From Sinomonas gamaensis (GTDB taxonomy: Bacteria > Actinomycetota > Actinomycetes > Actinomycetales > Micrococcaceae), in NCBI RefSeq assembly GCF_005876955.1, contig NZ_SSCL01000011.1, positions 1 to 64,000 of the forward strand: a stretch of DNA of 64,000 nucleotides, read 5' to 3'. Shown in pieces: positions 60,353 through 64,000 of this stretch (its first letter is position 1; each line of letters starts with the position of its first letter). The translations under genes were made by a program, and so were the position numbers. The notes under the pieces were generated by a model, which saw only the letters and a program-made list of their open reading frames with translations, did not search any database and was not told where the DNA came from.

Positions 60353-61990
60353 GTGGAGAAAGTCCTCGACGCAGTGCTCCATGCCCAGAATCGCTTCCAC
60401 CGGCTGGACGCGCGGAGGAAGGTGCTGATCGGCCAGCTTCCGCTCAACGTGACTCTGCTGCTCGTCGCCGTCGTCGTCTTCTTCAGCGATCGCCCCGCCA
60501 TGGAACGCCCGGGATTCGTCGCAGGGCAGGCTGCCGCGCTCGTCATCCTGGGCCTGTGCCTGCTGGTGCCGTGGAACCGCCTGCCGGGCTGGTCGATTCT
60601 CCTGGTCCCGTTGGTGGACTTCATCCCACTCGCCCTCCTTCGGTCGGGGATCGAGGGGGTGCTCTCGGGGCTCGGCCTGCTCGCCGTGTTCCCCGTGATG
60701 TGGCTTGCCGGCTCCGGGTACCGCCCGCGCCTGACCGTCGCCGTCAGCGCCCTCGGATCGCTTCTGATGGTGTGGACCCCGCTCCTCGCCGTTGGTTCCA
60801 CGGCACCCCACAATCTGGTGGCCGAGATCGTGGTCCCGTTCATGCTCCTCGCCGTCGCCATCGCCATGTCGGTGCTCACGGTCAGCGGCATGGCCCAGCA
60901 GCGGAAGGTCGAGGAGCTGCTCGCACAGAGCAAGACCCGTGAACGCCTGCTCGACACGATCCTCGACACCGTCGACGTGGGAGTGCTGGTGGTGGACTCG
61001 GACGGCAAGGACGTGTTCATGAACGCGAAGCAGCGGCAGCTCTTCCTTGCCGGTCTCCCCGAGGAGGCATCGGGCGCCGACGATTCCGAGCTCCTCGTGT
61101 ACCGCGACGGCAGCGACGAGCTCCTTCCCTTGGAGCAGCGGCCGGTGGCACGGGCCCTTGCAGGAGACCCCATCAGCCACGAGGTGTATCGGCTGGGCCG
61201 AGGGGCCGACGCGCGCATGGTCTCGGTGTCGGCGCGGGAGTTCCTGGATGCCGCTGGGGAGCGCGGAGGGATGGTCCTGGCGTGCTCAGACGTGACCGAG
61301 GTGATTGGGGCGGTCCGCGCGCGGGACAGCTTCCTCTCCGCGATGTCCCACGAGTTCCGGACCCCGCTCACGAGCCTCCTTGGCTATGCCGAACTCCTTC
61401 AGGACGATACGTCCCTCGGCCCGGCCGCCCGCGCTGACCTTCAGGTCATGAGCCGCAACGCGCGGCACCTGCGCAAGATGGTCGACGACATTCTCGCCGC
61501 CTCCGTCGAGGGGAGCTCCGTTGAAACCCAGCGCACCCGGCTCGACCTTGCACGCCTTCTGAGACAAGCTGCCGCCTCGGCTGTTCCGGAGGCCGAGGGC
61601 CGCGGCATCGAGCTGCGCGTCGTGGCCGACCGCGACCTCCCCGTTCTCGGCGACCGGACGGGTCTCGTGAGAATTCTCGACAACCTCGTCTCCAACGCGC
61701 TCAAGTATTCCGAGGCGGGCACCTCGGTGCTCATGACGGCGGAGCGCGAGGGGAGAACTGCGGTGTGCCGAATCGAGGACCAGGGGCTCGGCATCGCGCC
61801 GGAGGATCTGGGGCGGATCTTCAGCCGGTTCCAGCGCACGGACGCCGCGCGCCGCGCTGGCATTCCCGGGACCGGGCTCGGCCTGGCCCTCGCTCGGGAG
61901 GTGGCCGAACAGCACGGAGGGCGACTCGAGGTCGCTAGCGAGCTGGGTGTCGGGAGCGTCTTCACGCTGCGCATCCCGCTCGCCGAATAG
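60353..61990 (+). CDS. Membrane-bound sensor histidine kinase
   Basis: 545 residues. Seen: about six N-terminal membrane helices (LPLNVTLLLVAVVVFFSD onwards), a linker helix, a PAS-like sensor region (RERLLDTILDTVDVGVLVVD), HisKA with phospho-His in FLSAMSHEFRTPLTSLLG, and HATPase_c (NLVSNALKYSEAGTS, VCRIEDQGLGIAPEDLGRIF, GTGLGLALAREVAEQHGG). GTG start at 60353 after GGGAGG; another GTG 15 bases earlier is possible. Divergent from the REC-phosphatase with 90 bases between, so it probably phosphorylates that receiver. Confidence 0.92.
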   Translation: MEKVLDAVLHAQNRFHRLDARRKVLIGQLPLNVTLLLVAVVVFFSDRPAMERPGFVAGQAAALVILGLCLLVPWNRLPGWSILLVPLVDFIPLALLRSGIEGVLSGLGLLAVFPVMWLAGSGYRPRLTVAVSALGSLLMVWTPLLAVGSTAPHNLVAEIVVPFMLLAVAIAMSVLTVSGMAQQRKVEELLAQSKTRERLLDTILDTVDVGVLVVDSDGKDVFMNAKQRQLFLAGLPEEASGADDSELLVYRDGSDELLPLEQRPVARALAGDPISHEVYRLGRGADARMVSVSAREFLDAAGERGGMVLACSDVTEVIGAVRARDSFLSAMSHEFRTPLTSLLGYAELLQDDTSLGPAARADLQVMSRNARHLRKMVDDILAASVEGSSVETQRTRLDLARLLRQAAASAVPEAEGRGIELRVVADRDLPVLGDRTGLVRILDNLVSNALKYSEAGTSVLMTAEREGRTAVCRIEDQGLGIAPEDLGRIFSRFQRTDAARRAGIPGTGLGLALAREVAEQHGGRLEVASELGVGSVFTLRIPLAE

Positions 61991-62036
61991 AGTCGGGCCG
62001 GCTCAGCCCGCTCGCCGTATAGAGGGCCCGGTCGCC

Positions 62037-62633
62037 TCAGCCGTTCTGCCGACGACGGCGGTCCTCGATGAGGAGCGCGGCCATATGCCGGGCGCGCTCT
62101 GCCGCGCGGGGATCGCCCTCGGCTGCTGCGACGATCGAGCCTTTGAGGAGGATGTGGCAGGACCAGGCGAAGTCCTCCGGCTCGTTCAGCCCCGAGGCGC
62201 GCGCCAGGTCCGCGAGCTGGTCCCGCGTGCGCGCAAGGTAGTCGATGCTCGCCTTCCCCAGCGGATGGTCCGGACCCATCTCCATCATCACGTGGAGGAA
62301 GGAGCTGACCTCGGCCACGCCCTGCTGGAACCATTCGTCGAAGACGTCGAAGACCACCAGGAGAACCGGAATGTCACTCTCCCCGTGGCGCCGGACCGCC
62401 TCGTTGATCGCCGCGCTCCGCTCTTCGTACCAGCGCTGCAGGTAGGCGAGGGCCAGCTCGTCCTTCGTGTGGAAATGCTTGTAGAACGTGGCCTTCGCCA
62501 CGCCTGAGCGGGTGATGAGCTCGTCCACCCCGACGTCCCGGATCCCACGCTGGGCGAAGAGCTCGAACGATGTGTCGAGGATGCGCTGACGTGCGCCGAC
62601 GCGTTTTCGGGAGCCGATCGTCGCGTGGTCCAT
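62037..62633 (-). CDS. TetR-family transcriptional regulator
   Basis: 198 residues. Seen: helix-turn-helix (QRILDTSFELFAQRGIRDVG, VDELITRSGVAKATFYKHFH, TKDELALAYLQRWYEERSAA) and a TetR_C domain with FFDEWFQ-like aromatic segment (VFDVFDEWFQQGVAEVSSFL) and AWSCHILLKGSIVAAAEGD. ATG 62633. No adjacent transporter or enzyme points to its target; the histidine kinase converges on it. Confidence 0.88.
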   Translation of the reverse strand: MDHATIGSRKRVGARQRILDTSFELFAQRGIRDVGVDELITRSGVAKATFYKHFHTKDELALAYLQRWYEERSAAINEAVRRHGESDIPVLLVVFDVFDEWFQQGVAEVSSFLHVMMEMGPDHPLGKASIDYLARTRDQLADLARASGLNEPEDFAWSCHILLKGSIVAAAEGDPRAAERARHMAALLIEDRRRRQNG

Positions 62634-62721
62634 GCCGCCTCGTTACCCCGAAAACCGAGAGGGAAAATCCCGAAATGGACACGGTAGGGCTCTTTCATCA
62701 GAACGTGCTTCAGGCACGAGC

Positions 62722-62761
62722 GAGGGGCCCGGGCTGGCTTGACGCCAATCCCGGGCCCCTC
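62722..62761. terminator. Terminator after the secreted Thr/Pro-rich protein gene
   Basis: GAGGGGCCCGGG pairs perfectly with CCCGGGCCCCTC across a 16-base loop that holds an inner GGC/GCC. It lies 16 bases beyond the minus-strand stop at 62778. No strong T-run. Confidence 0.7.
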
Positions 62762-62777
62762 TCAATGAACAGTCAAA

Positions 62778-63404
62778 TCAGTGGTTGCCTCGACCGTGGC
62801 CGTTCGAACCGCTCTGGCCGTGTTGGACCGGATGCGGCGACGGGCGGAGCGACTCCGGCGCTGTCGAGTCGTCACGCCCCTCGTCCGAATGCCCGGCGGA
62901 CTGGCCCGGAGTCACCGTTCCGCAGTAGGCCGGGATGTTGGCCGGGTTGCCCGCCGCTGCCGCAAGCGCCCGGTACGGCGCCGTCCACGTCGGGATGCCG
63001 CCGTGGGCGAAGGCGTTGCAGAGGCCGAAAGCCGCTGGGCCCGTGGCGTCCGGGCCCTCCGCCGTCTCCGAGGGTTCCGATGATTCGGTCGGAGTCGGCG
63101 ACGCGGTCTCCGTGGGTTCCGTAGATTCCGTCGGTGACGCCGTGCTCGTCGGCTCAGAGGTCTCTGTCGGCTCAGAGGTCTGAGTTGGCGAGGACGTTTC
63201 GGTGGGCTCCGAAGTTTCAGTCGGAGACGCCGTCGCGGTGTCGGTGGGTGAAGCGGTGGGCGAGCCGGTCGCCGTAGGGTCGGCGGTGGGAACGGCGCCT
63301 TGCACGGCGAACGCCGCCGCCCCCGTTCCGCCCACGACGAGCGCGCCAGCCGCCAACGCTCCGATCGCGAGCTTGCTTGAGGCAGTGCGTGTGAGCCAGG
63401 ACAT
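62778..63404 (-). CDS. Secreted or membrane-anchored Thr/Ser/Pro/Glu-rich protein
   Basis: 208 residues. Seen: an N-terminal signal peptide or anchor (LTRTASSKLAIGALAAGALV, hydrophobic to about 33), then about 80 residues of SPT/SEPTET repeats (TSEPTETSEPTSTASPTES), then a short globular end with two Cys (FGLCNAFAHGG and NIPAYCGTV) that could form a disulfide, and a polar His/Gly/Ser tail. The repeat resembles O-mannosylated cell-wall linkers of actinobacteria. GGAGG precedes the ATG. Function unknown; similar proteins are common in Arthrobacter-like genomes. Confidence 0.8.
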   Translation of the reverse strand: MSWLTRTASSKLAIGALAAGALVVGGTGAAAFAVQGAVPTADPTATGSPTASPTDTATASPTETSEPTETSSPTQTSEPTETSEPTSTASPTESTEPTETASPTPTESSEPSETAEGPDATGPAAFGLCNAFAHGGIPTWTAPYRALAAAAGNPANIPAYCGTVTPGQSAGHSDEGRDDSTAPESLRPSPHPVQHGQSGSNGHGRGNH

Positions 63405-63514
63405 GGTTGTAACCTCCGGGTGTCGGTTGTCCCCCTAGCTGATGTGAGATTGCCTCTCCATCGTGCATGACAAATCTTGTCACCGCTAGGTCACGAACCA
63501 AAAAAGTCCTGATC

Positions 63515-64000
63515 TCAGAGTGTCAGTCCCTCCATCACCGGATTCGGGTTCCCAAAGCGATGCGAAGTAAGCGACACCGCCTGCTCCCGCAGGAACGGCA
63601 GCAGCTCCACCCGCCCCGCGCCCACGACGGGGTGCCGATACACCGCGACGTCCGGCGTCCCACCCAGAGCCAAGGACAGCTGCGTGCTGGCCGGCGCGAC
63701 CGGGCTGGAAATGAGCCGGATGCGCCCCGAACGGATCCGGCCGGCGCGGCCCAGCCAGCCGGCGTCGTCCTCCACCACCACGGTGGCGCCGTGCCTCTGC
63801 AGGACCGCACCAGCGTCGCCGGGAAGGGCGACGGCGGTGCTCACCAGAAGCTCGGAGCCCGCCAGCAGGCCCGCGGCGGCCACCCGGAGGAGCTCGGCGA
63901 CGCCGTGCTCCGACGTCTGCCCCTCGAACCGGATGATGACCGGCACGGGCCGGTATCGGAACAGATTGCGCTCGCAGGCGAGTCCGCTCACGTCTTTCGC
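63515..64000 (-). CDS. putA: PutA-type proline dehydrogenase / L-glutamate gamma-semialdehyde dehydrogenase (3' end only)
   Basis: Only the last 161 codons are in the window; the gene continues off the right edge. Seen: GLACERNLFRYRPVPVIIRF, then TAVALPGDAGAVLQRHGATV and the end REQAVSLTSHRFGNPNPVME, characteristic of the C-terminal tail of bifunctional PutA in actinobacteria, which turns proline into glutamate. The catalytic domains are outside. The stop at 63515-63517 is 110 bases from the divergent secreted-protein gene's start. Confidence 0.87.
   Translation of the reverse strand, partial: AKDVSGLACERNLFRYRPVPVIIRFEGQTSEHGVAELLRVAAAGLLAGSELLVSTAVALPGDAGAVLQRHGATVVVEDDAGWLGRAGRIRSGRIRLISSPVAPASTQLSLALGGTPDVAVYRHPVVGAGRVELLPFLREQAVSLTSHRFGNPNPVMEGLTL

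Overview
The window is GC-rich DNA from an actinobacterium, most likely a Micrococcaceae member (Arthrobacter/Sinomonas-like). The main reason is the block fhaA-fhaB-pstP-rodA-pbpA-pknA-pknB with crgA and a trpG/pabA-type amidotransferase, which is a conserved, normally oriC-proximal actinobacterial cell-envelope cluster. GTG and TTG starts are frequent, 4-base GTGA/ATGA stop-start overlaps are common, and there is a class II tRNA-Leu. This placement comes from protein families and gene order read by eye; no database search was made.

Layout. (1) 1-16.1 kb: a nitrogen/carbon catabolic island. A leftward operon (HAD hydrolase, PuuB-like FAD oxidase, aldehyde dehydrogenase, tartrate/D-malate dehydrogenase-like enzyme, an aspartase C-terminal remnant, zinc alcohol dehydrogenase) runs into a truncated pdxS. 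A divergent operon encodes a polar amino-acid ABC importer and a SolA-like amine oxidase. Two FadR-type GntR regulators, gabT, gabD and a small cupin follow. Six copies of a GATTGT-TG-ACAATC-like palindrome lie in the regulatory gaps, suggesting one shared regulon. (2) 16.1-23.5 kb: a 5-oxoproline/urea-carboxylase-like locus with pxpA, a pxpB-pxpC fusion, a biotin carboxylase-BCCP protein, a GntR regulator, an MFS transporter and a DUF1445 (YcsI) protein. Two ATTGTT-C-AACAAT-type palindromes lie in its divergent promoter. (3) 23.5-31.4 kb: a 5'-3' exonuclease-like protein, gene relics, a formaldehyde-dehydrogenase-like ADH, an IclR regulator with a D-galactonate pathway (dgoK-dgoA-dgoD), and an MBL-fold hydrolase. 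(4) 31.4-35.5 kb: a 59-residue ORF, sigK-rskA, a DUF4383 membrane protein, a GAF-ANTAR regulator, and ArsR plus SRPBCC. (5) 35.5-47.4 kb: alaX, crgA, trpG/pabA, the pknB-to-fhaA envelope cluster (transcribed leftward) and tRNA-Leu. (6) 47.4-56.4 kb: LMF1-like protein, dienelactone hydrolase, two drug-type MFS exporters each divergent from a TetR or MarR regulator, MerR, a VOC protein, and a DUF5997/LysR-effector-domain pair. (7) 56.4-62 kb: a leftward operon of REC-SpoIIE phosphatase, processive GT2 glycosyltransferase, STAS protein and RsbW-like kinase, divergent from a membrane histidine kinase. It is a candidate partner-switch control module for an exopolysaccharide synthase. (8) 62-64 kb: TetR, a secreted Thr/Ser/Pro-rich protein, and the 3' end of putA.

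Most attractive for follow-up: the signalling/GT2 operon, the PxpA/PxpBC/biotin-carboxylase operon that reads as a split urea-carboxylase-like enzyme, the six-site GntR regulon, and the HTH-less LysR effector domain with a histone-H1-like tail.
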